Part shown: piece after piece, positions 25,590 through 33,567 of the stretch
Position numbering within the stretch: position 1 is the stretch's first letter
Layout: every line of letters begins with the position of its first letter
Assembly: GCA_028245195.1 (NCBI GenBank)
Contig: JAOKCF010000016.1
Span: forward strand, 1-36,098
Length of the DNA stretch: 36,098 nucleotides
DNA from: Vicingaceae bacterium
Lineage (GTDB): Bacteria > Bacteroidota > Bacteroidia > Flavobacteriales_E > Vicingaceae
Direction: 5' to 3'
Notes under the pieces: generated by a model
Told to the model about the DNA's origin: nothing
Databases searched by the model: none
Seen by the model: only the letters and a program-made list of their open reading frames with translations
Position numbers and translations under genes: made by a program

Positions 25590-25940
25590 TTAATCTAAAA
25601 CGAACAGCTTCACAAGTTTCACAATTGAGCTTATAACGACAACAACTAGATAAGTACCTTGATATCTTGCAGCCCATTCTGGAAAATCACTCATCGCATA
25701 AGTTTGCGAGTGATTATCATTCATTTTAAATAATTGAAATCCAATTATTGCTGAAATAGTTATTGATATAAAAATATAGTATTTGGGGAGACCAAAATTT
25801 ATAAACGGTATTAAGGCTGTAATAAAACAAAAAGGGAGCCAAAGAAAAAACCTAAATATTCCTGCATAAAATGGTGCTAACCAAAGAATAAGAGAAAACC
25901 CAAGCCCAAGAATTATACTGTAAATAACATCCATAATCAA
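25590..25940 (-). CDS. small membrane protein, unknown
   Basis: 116 residues, nearly all hydrophobic in the first 75, with about three membrane helices (IYSIILGLGFSLILWLAPFY, LPFCFITALIPFINFGL and YYIFISITISAIIGFQLF). A short polar loop and a final hydrophobic helix (YLVVVVISSIVKLVKLF) follow. I recognise no family. It lies alone between copies 2 and 3 of the long repeat, like a one-gene cassette, but on the strand opposite to the repeat orientation. Its start is about 20 bp from copy 3. Confidence 0.5.
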   Translation of the reverse strand: MIMDVIYSIILGLGFSLILWLAPFYAGIFRFFLWLPFCFITALIPFINFGLPKYYIFISITISAIIGFQLFKMNDNHSQTYAMSDFPEWAARYQGTYLVVVVISSIVKLVKLFVLD

Positions 25941-25958
25941 ATATAATTTTTTTCTAGC

Positions 25959-26045
25959 AAAACCTCAAACTTTTCAGCCTTATTAACAGAACTAACCAAG
26001 GGTGGGGTTAACAGAGATGGTTTCCTATTTCAAGGGGTGTTGTTT
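25959..26045 (+). repeat. island long repeat, copy 3 (internal deletion and truncated right end)
   Basis: It runs AAAACCTCA, TTTCAGCC, AACAGAACTAACCAAGGGTG, GGGTTAACAGAGATGG, TTTCCTATTTCAAGGGGTGT. It stops after the GGGGTGTTGT block, so the pairing ATAACCCC arm is missing. Confidence 0.75.
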
Positions 26046-26066
26046 GTGAGACTGAAATGGTTTACT

Positions 26067-26403
26067 CTAAAATGATAATGATTTTGACCCTAGTAGTGAT
26101 GTGTTGTTATTCTTCTCCAACTTCTCTAATCGATTCTTCAAAGATTCAATCTCTTCTAATAGAGTTTGAATAATGGATGGAGTTTTCTGAGGTGGAATAG
26201 TTCCCATCTTCTCCTTTTCCCATTGTTCAGAGAACTCACTCATTAGATATCCATACTCATCTTACATATGATTCCACTGTCCCAATAATTCATAAAAGGA
26301 ATCATATGTTTCTAAGAGTTCTAAAGGATAATGGGATTGAAGATAAACACTATAGTGAACTTGAATTATCGATAGAAAAGGATTTCCCAATGAAATTTTG
26401 GAT
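26067..26403 (-). pseudogene. decayed coiled-coil protein gene
   Basis: The frame reads ...NPFLSIIQVHYSVYLQSHYP, LELLETYDSFYELLGQWNHM, then a TAA, then DEYGYLMSEFSEQWEKEKMG and a leucine/lysine coiled coil (LLEEIESLKNRLEKLEK) ending at 26,067. The second half could still be made as 58 residues from the ATG at 26,241-26,243. The upstream half is open and protein-like but has no start. I do not recognise the family. The simplest reading is a gene broken by one in-frame stop and lacking its start. Confidence 0.45.
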
Positions 26404-26482
26404 TGGGTTTAAGGGTTAGAAATTTTTCAACCGACAGATATTGTATCATAATAATCGTGTTTATTCGATGGTACTTAGAAAT

Positions 26483-26494
26483 TTGTATCTTAGA
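26483..26494 (+). promoter_or_regulatory. -7-like element before the 73-residue gene
   Basis: AATTTGTATCTTAG includes TATCTTAG, close to TAnnTTTG, 17 bp before the ATG at 26,511. The same AATTTGTATCTTG block precedes the unrelated gene at 32,421. Confidence 0.4.
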
Positions 26495-26510
26495 TGAAAA
26501 ATTTATTTGT

Positions 26511-26732
26511 ATGGGGTTTTTCGGTTTCTTAAAAAAAGAGAGTTACGTAAACAGACTTGTTGCATCATATAAAATTATTTATGGGTGTGACGATATGACT
26601 AGTATTAATAATCTAAGACGGAACTATACCAAAGATGAATTGAAGTCAATATTGGAAACATTAAAACAAATTCAAAAACGAGGTGAACTTGATGAATTAA
26701 CACTAATTGGTGAGAATCTTTTCAAGGAATAA
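26511..26732 (+). CDS. small hypothetical protein
   Basis: 73 residues from the ATG at 26,511 (MGFFGFLKKESYVNRLVASY). Upstream in-frame codons exist, but they run through a promoter-like box and encode an unlikely hydrophobic extension, so this start is preferred. The protein is helical and charged, without a known motif. The MGFFGFL opening resembles the MGIFDFF opening of the converging frameshifted gene. Confidence 0.5.
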   Translation: MGFFGFLKKESYVNRLVASYKIIYGCDDMTSINNLRRNYTKDELKSILETLKQIQKRGELDELTLIGENLFKE

Positions 26733-26816
26733 TTAAAAATATACAATGAAGTACGCATTAGCAAAAATCGTTATATATTGATTATATTAATTTTGGAAAA
26801 ACATAATATCCCCTTA

Positions 26817-27004
26817 TTAGGTGCTTTTTTTATATCCGATAACAAAACAGTACGGGAATTGACCTGGCTCAACTGGTCTATTCTCTTCATAACCAATTAT
26901 ATTAAGACTAAAAGTGCCTTTATCTTCACTAAGAGTACTTCCGTGATATTCGTGTTTCAAAATTTCTGCATTTCTGCCACTTAAAAAAAATCAAATATTC
27001 CCAT
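26817..27004 (-). pseudogene. small gene with a frameshift in a T8 run
   Basis: On the minus strand MGIFDFF runs into TAA immediately after eight T residues. One more T would continue as SGRNAEILKHEYHGSTLSED, then KGTFSLNIIGYEENRPVEPG and QFPYCFVIGYKKST before the stop at 26,817-26,819, giving about 62 residues. The downstream frame looks like real protein and ends at a normal stop. This could be a dead gene, a phase-variable or slippage-decoded gene, or a sequencing error in the homopolymer. The family is unknown. Confidence 0.5.
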
Positions 27005-27046
27005 ATAAAAATTTGTTAGTATTTGCCATTAGGCAACTACGATTAT

Positions 27047-27123
27047 GAATCTAAGATAGCTGAAACCTTTCAGCCACGCAAAAAGAACTAACCACGGGTG
27101 GGGTTAACAGGAATGGTTTCCTC
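27047..27123 (+). repeat. island long repeat, copy 4 (truncated right end)
   Basis: It runs GAATCTAAGATAGCTGAAAC, CTTTCAGCC, AAAAAGAACTAACCACGGGT, GGGGTTAACAGGAATGG, TTTCCT and then stops; the TPR gene ends 14 bp later. Confidence 0.75.
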
Positions 27124-27136
27124 CATCATAAATGTT

Positions 27137-27754
27137 TTATATACATTCTTCGTCATACCATTCGCAAGAATCATCATCTCCTAACTTACACGCCTTTTTG
27201 AAGTCTTCGCAGTAATGCAGTCCAATATATTCCTTAGCAATCCCTCTCTGTTTATATCCTCTAGCGTCATTAGAGTCTAACCTGATAATTGTTGTGAAGT
27301 CAATAATTGCAGCATTGTAGTCTTCTGAATTAGCTAACGCAATTCCTCTGGCAAGATATCCTTCAGAAGCATCAGGTTTAAATCTTATTACAGTTGAGAA
27401 ATCTGTAATCGCTGCATTATAATCTTCTAGTTTGTCATAAATAACCCCTCTGACACTGTAGTTCAAAATATCATTAGGGTCTAATCTTATAGAAGCTGAG
27501 AAGTCACCAACTGCAGCATTATAGTCTTTTAAGTGCATATATATAAGCCCTCTGTTGTTATAGGCTTCTGCATAGTCAGGGTCTAATTTAATCGCTTTTG
27601 TGAAATCCCTAATTGCCTCACTATATTTCAACATATCTTGTTCAACAACTCCTTTGTTAAAATATATTTTAGCCGCACGTTTGGAATTATTGCAACTACC
27701 TAACGTTGCAAATAATATAATTAGGAGTATTGATTTTAATGAGATTCTTTTCAT
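27137..27754 (-). CDS. TPR-repeat lipoprotein
   Basis: 205 residues. A lipoprotein signal (KSILLIILFATLGSC, lipidated Cys about residue 20) is followed by four to five tetratricopeptide repeats of 34 residues. Each has a strongly conserved form: A(I/V)xDFTxxIxLDPxxAxxYxxRGxxY (for example AIRDFTKAIKLDPDYAEAYN). The end has a cysteine-containing tail (CEDFKKACKLGDDDSCEWYD), as in Sel1/TPR proteins that count small modules. TPR lipoproteins scaffold protein contacts at the cell envelope. It sits alone between repeat copies 4 and 5, with its stop just after copy 4. Confidence 0.8.
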   Translation of the reverse strand: MKRISLKSILLIILFATLGSCNNSKRAAKIYFNKGVVEQDMLKYSEAIRDFTKAIKLDPDYAEAYNNRGLIYMHLKDYNAAVGDFSASIRLDPNDILNYSVRGVIYDKLEDYNAAITDFSTVIRFKPDASEGYLARGIALANSEDYNAAIIDFTTIIRLDSNDARGYKQRGIAKEYIGLHYCEDFKKACKLGDDDSCEWYDEECI

Positions 27755-27835
27755 AAAAGTTAATTTTACAGGCCTAATTTAATGCAATATTTTCTAAACA
27801 GACCAACATCCTCAGCAAGAATGTTTCAATAACCC

Positions 27836-27866
27836 GAAACCCTTCAGTCGCACAAACAGAACCAAC
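27836..27866 (+). repeat. island long repeat, copy 5 (short remnant)
   Basis: GAAACCCTTCAGTCGCAC followed by AAACAGAACCAAC matches the middle of copies 4, 6 and 8. Both ends are lost and an integrase fragment starts next to it. Confidence 0.55.
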
Positions 27867-27867
27867 A

Positions 27868-27996
27868 AAGTCAATACATCAAACACTCTACTCCTTTAGG
27901 CATACAGTAGCGATAGATATTTTTAAGAGGACAGGGTCATTAACTAAGCTACAAAAGGCTATGGGTCACTCTAGTTTAAACGTATCGTTAACCTAA
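27868..27996 (+). pseudogene. remnant of a second tyrosine integrase (C-terminal end)
   Basis: The frame reads TLYSFRHTVAIDIFKRTGSL, TKLQKAMGHSSLNVSLT and stop. RHTxAI...FKxTGSLxxLQKxMGHSSLxVSLT is the box II region of Bacteroidota tyrosine recombinases, holding the His/Arg and GHSS motifs; the nucleophile Tyr would come just after the premature stop. All N-terminal parts are missing. It belongs to a different integrase from the one at 23,329 (HIGRRSF and TGHSTDKQF there). The 250 bp after it (27,997-28,247) hold nothing I recognise. Confidence 0.75.
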
Positions 27997-28247
27997 TCAA
28001 AAAAATTATCCATGTGTTTTAATGTTGTTAATTCGGAACTTTAAATTCCTTCAAAAAATTAGAATTACTTAAAAAACCAAATTATAAATTTCTGCTCTAA
28101 TATAAAAACTATTGTTTAGACTAAAGCCCTTTGCAAGTATGTTACAAATACTAAACTCTGTTGCGATTACAAATTGATATAAATACAAGAAAAAAATTGT
28201 GTGTTAACTATAAATATATTAGATTTATTTTAATCAAATTCAAAATA

Positions 28248-28429
28248 ATGAACCGTATAAAAGAGGTTTTAGAAGAAAAGGAATAAAACAAAATTGGTTA
28301 GCGGAGAAGCTTGGAAAAAGTTTTAATACTGTAAACAGTTATGTGCAAAACCAACAGCAGCCAAGACTTGAGGTGTTAGATCAAATTGCAAAAATATTGG
28401 ATGTTAATTTGAAAGATTTAATATTATAA
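28248..28429 (+). pseudogene. frameshifted Xre-type HTH regulator upstream of the DUF262 gene
   Basis: It starts MNRIKEVLEEK and hits TAA at codon 13. Restoring one A (GAAAAGGAATAA read as GAAAAAGGAATAA) gives KGIKQNWLAEKLGKSFNTVN, then SYVQNQQQPRLEVLDQIAKI and LDVNLKDLIL plus stop, a complete HTH of about 60 residues. Such controllers often sit directly in front of restriction-type genes in Bacteroidota. The single-base loss means the controller is probably not made, unless the sequence is in error. Confidence 0.7.
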
Positions 28430-28431
28430 AA

Positions 28432-28485
28432 ATGTCAGAAACTAAAATTATAATTGAACAAATTAAAAAAGAAAGCTCTAAATAA
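28432..28485 (+). CDS. 17-residue micro-ORF between HTH and DUF262 genes
   Basis: MSETKIIIEQIKKESSK, starting 2 bp after the HTH stop and ending 9 bp before the DUF262 start. It may be a leader that couples translation, or the start of a lost gene. Evidence is spacing only. Confidence 0.3.
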   Translation: MSETKIIIEQIKKESSK

Positions 28486-28494
28486 AGAACAAAA

Positions 28495-30348
28495 ATGAGT
28501 CAAAACTTAAAAAATAAAATCGAAGCAACAGATATAAGTATTAGTTCTTTATTAAAAGATCAAAAATTTTATATCGACTACTTTCAAAGAGAGTACCGAT
28601 GGCAAGAAAAACATATCAAATTACTAATTGAAGATTTAACCACTACCTTTTTAAAGTCTTATAAACCAACTGACAAAAGAGCAGCAGTTGCTAATTATCA
28701 AAGTTATTATTTAGGGCCTGTAGTCTTTAGCGCAAATACTGATAATGGTAAAAATTCAATTATTGATGGACAACAAAGAATTACATCAATTACTTTGTTT
28801 CTTATTTATCTAAATAATCTTCAAAAAGAACATTTTGAAAAAGTAGGAATTAGTGACTTGATTTTTTCTGAATCTTATGGAGAAAAATCATTTAATATGA
28901 CGGATGAAGTAAGAGAACCTTGTTTAAAATCCTTATTTGAAGATGGCGCTTATAAAATTCAAGAAAACGATGATGAAACCGTAAAAAACATGGTGGAAAG
29001 ATATGAGGATATTAGCGAATCTTTTCCAGAAGAATTAAGTACGGAAGCATTACCTTATTTTTTAGATTGGTTTGTTAGGAATGTTGTAATTGTAAAAATC
29101 ACTGCTTATTCAGACGAAAACGCATACACCATTTTTGAGACAATGAATGATAGGGGACTAAATCTGTCCCCAACAGAAATGCTGAAAGGGTACGTTCTTT
29201 CAAGAGTTTCTGATACCAAACAACGAACAGAATTAAATGATCTTTGGAAAGAACAAATAATAATACTTCACAAGTATGGAGAAACAGCAGATTTAGGTTT
29301 TTTTCAATCTTGGTTTAGAGGCAAGTATGCCGAGAGCATAAGGCCTGGAAAGGCAGGTTCTGAAGATAAAGACTTTGAATTAATTGGTTCACGTTTTCAT
29401 AATTGGTTTAAGGATAATCATAAAAAATTATTCAACCTAAAAACATCGGATGATTTCTATTCCTTTTTCAAAAATGAATTTCCATTCTATGTCAAATGGT
29501 ACACAAAATGTTGGGATTCACAAGCAGAATTTAATAAGGATCTTCCTCACTTACATTACATTAATAGTTGGGGGATTGCGGATTCGTTACAAAATCCATT
29601 ACTTCTTTCATCTATCAAAATTGAAGATGATGAAGATTTAATCAAAAGAAAACTTGATTTTACAGCAAGATTTATAGAAACCTTCACAGTTCGTAGGTCA
29701 GTAAATTATAAGAAATTTGGGCAAACTTCTATAAAATATACAATGTTCAACCTAATTAAACTTATTAGAAATAATGATTTGGATAAATTAGGACAAAATC
29801 TCTTAAAAGAAACTTCTGAAATTGAGCAAACATGGAGTGCAATGCATGATTTTGGTTTGCATGGACAAAATAGAAAATTTGTTAAACACTTACTTTCAAG
29901 AATTTCAAGTCATTTAGATATTATTATAGGTAAAGACAATAATTATGTGAGTTACCACAATCCAAATGGAAGACAATTTGAAATTGAACATCTGTGGGGA
30001 AACAAGTTTTATGAACACAAGGATGAATTTGAGCAGGAATTAGATTTTCAAAATTGGAGAAACTCAATTGGAGGTTTAGTTTTATTACCAAACGGTACAA
30101 ATCAGTCATTCAGTAGTGATAAGTACGAAGATAAAATTAAACATTATCAAAAAGAAAATACCTATGTTCAAACGTTAACCAATATTTATTACGAAAAAAA
30201 TCCTAATTTTTTGAAGTCTGAATTAATAAGTAAATTAGATTTTAAATCACATCCTGAATTAAAAAAACAAGATATAAAGGAAAGAAAAGAATTAGTAATG
30301 AGAATTTGTAAGCAAATATGGAGTACTGAATATTACAAAACAGAATAA
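28495..30348 (+). CDS. DUF262/DUF1524 (GmrSD-like) nuclease-type defence protein
   Basis: 617 residues. The N-terminal DUF262 domain is ParB-like: DYFQREYRWQ near residue 30 and IIDGQQRITSI near 95 form the nucleotide-binding and hydrolysis site. FETMNDRGLNLSPTEMLKGY is near 215. The C-terminal DUF1524 part has FEIEHLWGNKFYEH and NSIGGLVLLPNGTNQSF, a His-Me finger nuclease pattern. GmrSD-type enzymes cut modified phage DNA using NTP hydrolysis. It is intact, preceded by a broken HTH controller. Its stop codon lies inside the left edge of repeat copy 6, as in an excisable cassette. Confidence 0.85.
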   Translation: MSQNLKNKIEATDISISSLLKDQKFYIDYFQREYRWQEKHIKLLIEDLTTTFLKSYKPTDKRAAVANYQSYYLGPVVFSANTDNGKNSIIDGQQRITSITLFLIYLNNLQKEHFEKVGISDLIFSESYGEKSFNMTDEVREPCLKSLFEDGAYKIQENDDETVKNMVERYEDISESFPEELSTEALPYFLDWFVRNVVIVKITAYSDENAYTIFETMNDRGLNLSPTEMLKGYVLSRVSDTKQRTELNDLWKEQIIILHKYGETADLGFFQSWFRGKYAESIRPGKAGSEDKDFELIGSRFHNWFKDNHKKLFNLKTSDDFYSFFKNEFPFYVKWYTKCWDSQAEFNKDLPHLHYINSWGIADSLQNPLLLSSIKIEDDEDLIKRKLDFTARFIETFTVRRSVNYKKFGQTSIKYTMFNLIKLIRNNDLDKLGQNLLKETSEIEQTWSAMHDFGLHGQNRKFVKHLLSRISSHLDIIIGKDNNYVSYHNPNGRQFEIEHLWGNKFYEHKDEFEQELDFQNWRNSIGGLVLLPNGTNQSFSSDKYEDKIKHYQKENTYVQTLTNIYYEKNPNFLKSELISKLDFKSHPELKKQDIKERKELVMRICKQIWSTEYYKTE

Positions 30349-30540
30349 GCCTTTTGTAATAACTAAAGAGCCTCATACAGAACCTTAATAAAAGCTGAAT
30401 CCTTTAAACCATACAAACAGAACCAACCTTAGGTGGGGTTAACAGGAATGGTTTCCTAACTCAAAGGGGTGTTGTATAGAATAGTTATAACCCCATATTA
30501 GAGAGTATGATGATGTTTAACACCTGTCTATGTTAGAACT
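30344..30540 (+). repeat. island long repeat, copy 6 (full length)
   Basis: It starts at the stop codon of the DUF262 gene (AATAAGCCTTTTGTAAT), then GCCTCATACAG, AAGCTGAATCC, ACAAACAGAACCAACC, AGGTGGGGTTAACAGG, AATGGTTTCCTA, AAGGGGTGTTGTATAG, ATAGTTATAACCCC, ATATTAGAGAG, GATGTTTAAC. It is the best match to copy 2. Confidence 0.85.
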
Positions 30541-30616
30541 AAATCTACGTAAGGGGGCTTGAGATATCTGAATTACAAGAGGAGGGTATCCCGATGATTA
30601 GTCCTTTTTAAAACAA

Positions 30617-30642
30617 AAAAGTCCTACCGAGGCAGGACTTTT
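30617..30642. terminator. intrinsic terminator between repeat 6 and the HNH gene
   Basis: AAAAGTCCT (30617-30625) and AGGACTTTT (30634-30642) form a 9-bp stem with an 8-base loop and A/T runs on both sides. It can serve the converging HNH gene. Confidence 0.75.
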
Positions 30643-30683
30643 AATTATATTATTTAATGAAATTTATGGAGTATATGGTCATA

Positions 30684-31709
30684 TTAAAAACTACCTATTA
30701 GTTCTATACTAGGTTTCCATTTGTGGATTGAATTGTTCAAAGCGATGCTATACTGTTGTTCTAAAAATTTTATTCGTTTTTCTGGTGTACTTCCAGTTTG
30801 ATTCTGAATAGTTTCAGACAAGGGGTGTTTACTATTGATATAAAACTCATTTCTGTTGTGTAAGCGTTGAAGAAACCTTTTCTCTGGTATTTTAGCTCGC
30901 TTTTCATTGTTGATGTTGCCATTAGCTAATACTAGATTCCAAACACCGTTAATATTGGCTCCCACTTCAGCGTGGGCCAATTTATTCATGTGAGGGAAAA
31001 AATGGTCTACCTCGCAAAGGTTATTGTTAGTTGAGTTAATAGATATATCTTGGAAACTAAAGAAGCATTTACCTTTCTGGTAACCATTTAGAGCGTCTCT
31101 AACAGAGGTTATGTCGGTTCTTCTCATCTGATTGCTTTCAAGGAAAAACATACTGTTAGATTCATCGTATTTAACCTCCAGTAATTTGGGGTTAAGTTTC
31201 ATATTCCATGCTGTTTCAACTAGATTCCATCGTGCTTCAACTTCTTGATTGAAATTTTGAAACTGAAAGTTCTCCTTCAATCGAAGTAGGTCATCTGTAA
31301 TAACAATTTCTTTGTTACCACCCTTAAAGTTTTTCTTATAGAATGGGTTTGGTATGATGTCACCATTTACATTTTGAAACGCATCAATTACATTCACAAA
31401 ACCCAATTTTTCTGTATGTGAAATCATATCATTTTCTGTGATGTTACCATTTAAATAACTCCGACAATGATTAAGAAATGTACTGGAACTTGAGCTACCT
31501 TGTTTGTCGTTTTGTTTAAGATGGTTTATTATTTCTCTGGAAAAAGGGATGGCCAAGTCCTTCAAAGTAATTCGAGTAGTTTCATTGCTGGCCAACTCAA
31601 GAAGGCTTTTTGCAAAAGCAAATTTATAAGTGGCTGAGTTTCTACCGAAAAGGATGATTGCTCTCCATTGGGACTCAATACTGGGGTCATTTATTCTGAA
31701 ATCAATCAT
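30684..31709 (-). CDS. HNH endonuclease domain protein, probable defence nuclease
   Basis: 341 residues. The C-terminal third holds a His-Me finger: KGKCFFSFQDIS, then CEVDHFFPHM (catalytic Asp-His), then GVWNLVLANGNINNEKRAKI, where the Asn and the closing N..K fit HNH proteins that use DHF.P....N.VLA..NxxK. The N-terminal 200 residues are helical and I do not recognise them. It lies just after a drmB remnant on the same strand (stop-to-start 16 bp), so it may be the surviving downstream gene of a former defence operon. DNA cleavage is likely; the target is unknown. Confidence 0.75.
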   Translation of the reverse strand: MIDFRINDPSIESQWRAIILFGRNSATYKFAFAKSLLELASNETTRITLKDLAIPFSREIINHLKQNDKQGSSSSSTFLNHCRSYLNGNITENDMISHTEKLGFVNVIDAFQNVNGDIIPNPFYKKNFKGGNKEIVITDDLLRLKENFQFQNFNQEVEARWNLVETAWNMKLNPKLLEVKYDESNSMFFLESNQMRRTDITSVRDALNGYQKGKCFFSFQDISINSTNNNLCEVDHFFPHMNKLAHAEVGANINGVWNLVLANGNINNEKRAKIPEKRFLQRLHNRNEFYINSKHPLSETIQNQTGSTPEKRIKFLEQQYSIALNNSIHKWKPSIELIGSF

Positions 31710-31725
31710 AATTTGATTACGCTAA

Positions 31726-32264
31726 TTATTGAAAGAAGCCAATATTATTTCTAAGAGTTCCTACGACAGAGGTTCTATCTAATAACATATTAAATTTCTC
31801 ACAACATGTCTCTAGCACAATATAACAATTATGACAGGCAGAACCATTAACATTATCTAGTCCTTGAACACTTGAATTACAAACATCGGAACAAACATGG
31901 TCTGTGGAACACCATCTTTCGTCATCAATAGTATCCTTCACAATTTTGCAAGGTTCTTTTGATTTCCTTGTCTGATTAAACCGCCTAAATAGCCCTCTGA
32001 ATCTCCTGAAGAAGTGTATATTGGTATACCGTTCATTTTACAGTTTTCATTATCCTCAAAATAAATCCGCTCTCGCAATGAAGAACTACAATAACCGCCA
32101 ATACCATATATGGTCTCATCGACATCGTAATTACTTTCTAATAAATCAAAAATTAAGTTTTCAATATCACCTGAAATAACTTGATGATAGACACCTTTTG
32201 AAAATCCTTCTACTATTTTGTGATAATTTTCTTTTCCATATATCTCTGTTATTGCATCTTGAAC
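31726..32264 (-). pseudogene. drmB: C-terminal remnant of DISARM drmB (DUF1998), frameshifted
   Basis: The first frame reads VQDAITEIYGKENYHKIVEG through YGIGGYCSSSLRERIYFEDN to SEGYLGGLIRQGNQKNLAKL and then stop. The next frame continues VKDTIDDERWCSTDHVCSDV, SACHNCYIVLETCCEKFNML, LDRTSVVGT to the normal end at 31,726. The pattern GGLxRQG...WCSxDxVC...ACHxC...ETxCE..N.LLDR..LVGT is the DUF1998 end of DrmB, a helicase-associated DISARM protein. One base (probably G in TTGGTG) is missing. The N-terminal two thirds are absent. It is therefore a dead fragment of a DISARM system. Confidence 0.8.
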
Positions 32265-32384
32265 TTAAACCATTTTTATGATTTCAGCAAAAAAATGATG
32301 AACAGAATAAGTATTACACATGATTGTTACTCATTATTATATTCTATTACACAACAAATTTATTAACCTTTTATTTAAAATTTG

Positions 32385-32392
32385 TATCTTGA
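32385..32392 (+). promoter_or_regulatory. -7-like element before the 159-residue gene
   Basis: TATCTTGA within AATTTGTATCTTGATG resembles TAnnTTTG and lies about 30 bp before the ATG at 32,421. It argues against the in-frame TTG at 32,382 as start. Confidence 0.4.
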
Positions 32393-32420
32393 TGTTTATA
32401 GATTAAATGATGGAATTGAA

Positions 32421-32900
32421 ATGAAAATAATTGAATTAATTGAATTTGTTATCTCAGAGAAATTGATAAACGAATCAAAGGATATCGAATATTTATTCGA
32501 TAACTATATTCTTGAGAATGAAAATATCCCTCTAAACACTCAAATTGAAAACGTTATCAAATGGGGATATGAAAATGATGAGTTAGAGTTTTTTTACGGT
32601 GAATTTGGTGATAAACTTATCGAGTCAGGTCTTATAGTACCTGAGATAGAATGTTATATAGAACACAATTTTCAAATCCCCGTATCTACAAATTTTTATC
32701 TTTATTGTTTGATATCAAAAACCTCAACTTATTATATGGTGACTTCGGAAGGGGAATTATCTGATGGGATGGACACCTCAGGTTTCTATGATGGGGACTT
32801 TAAATATGAATGTAATGAAATCTTCTGTAATCATGGTGAGTTTTCTGAAGAGGATTTAGAGGAGAATGACTGTTCTATCGAATTTCATTACAATAAATAA
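32421..32900 (+). CDS. acidic hypothetical protein
   Basis: 159 residues from the ATG at 32,421 (MKIIELIEFVISEKLINESK). It is strongly acidic, with no signal peptide and no membrane helix. Cysteines near the C terminus (CNEIFCNHGEF) could bind metal but do not match a known motif. The next gene begins 36 bp after its stop with a similarly acidic product, so the two are probably cotranscribed. Acidic proteins paired in islands are sometimes immunity proteins or DNA mimics; nothing here proves that. Confidence 0.6.
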   Translation: MKIIELIEFVISEKLINESKDIEYLFDNYILENENIPLNTQIENVIKWGYENDELEFFYGEFGDKLIESGLIVPEIECYIEHNFQIPVSTNFYLYCLISKTSTYYMVTSEGELSDGMDTSGFYDGDFKYECNEIFCNHGEFSEEDLEENDCSIEFHYNK

Positions 32901-32936
32901 AAAAAGAGGGAGGGTAGTATAACAAGTCGATAAGTT

Positions 32937-33551
32937 ATGGAAGTAAGAATTAAGGAGGAAATATTTAACAGAGTAGATACAATCAGTGAATACTGGTTAC
33001 TTGATTTAAAAATTCCCAAGAATATAGATTTATCAACTTACTCGATTGATGAGGGTATTGGTATTCATAGATTCACTGATATCATAAATTATTGGACTAA
33101 CGATGAAAGTAAATCAGAGGTAAATAGAAAATCAGTTCTTCGTTTCATTGAGTCTATTGCGGAACTCAAAGATAACTTCAAAACCTGTAATCCTGAGTCA
33201 CTTTATTACGAATTTAGAGGATTTGATATTGTTGAATTGAGAGTTGACATTAGTGGGATAAAGTACATTGATAATATTTATGAAATTGACTTAAAATCAA
33301 TATCAGGAATGACAACATCAGAAAATGGGTTATTATATGTTACCGAAAAAGATGATGTTGAACATATTAAAAACGAGTTCGATGAAATTTATGATGAGGA
33401 TGATGAAATTTATGATGAGGATTTCATAACCTTGGACTCTAGTGGGGGTTTCCCAATGTTTCAAACCTTGGAAGACGAAAATAGAATGTATGATTTTATA
33501 AAATCAACTGTCCGTAAGATTAAAATGTTACACTATCCAGATGTTGATTAA
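32937..33551 (+). CDS. acidic hypothetical protein with a short tandem repeat
   Basis: 204 residues (MEVRIKEEIFNRVDTISEYW). I recognise no family. Residues about 148-162 (EFDEIYDEDDEIYDED) come from a duplicated 21-bp unit at 33,381-33,422. No membrane segment is present. It follows the previous acidic gene by 36 bp and precedes the HIT gene, so the three may form a short operon. Confidence 0.6.
   Translation: MEVRIKEEIFNRVDTISEYWLLDLKIPKNIDLSTYSIDEGIGIHRFTDIINYWTNDESKSEVNRKSVLRFIESIAELKDNFKTCNPESLYYEFRGFDIVELRVDISGIKYIDNIYEIDLKSISGMTTSENGLLYVTEKDDVEHIKNEFDEIYDEDDEIYDEDFITLDSSGGFPMFQTLEDENRMYDFIKSTVRKIKMLHYPDVD
33381..33422 (+). repeat. 21-bp tandem duplication inside the acidic gene
   Basis: GATGAAATTTATGATGAG repeats with a period of 21 bp, two units, encoding DEIYDED twice in frame. 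Confidence 0.75.
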
Positions 33552-33567
33552 TTTTCATTAAAGTAAT

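Noticed and set aside
26403..26510. Longer N terminus for the 73-residue protein
   Set aside because: The extension is an unlikely hydrophobic stretch crossing a promoter-like box; ATG at 26,511 is preferred.
26778..26984. 68-residue plus-strand ORF
   Set aside because: It is antisense to the better-supported 62-residue minus-strand frame and has no protein-like features.
31726..31941. Stand-alone 71-residue cysteine-rich protein
   Set aside because: The frame continues upstream after a one-base shift and the combined sequence matches the end of DrmB/DUF1998.
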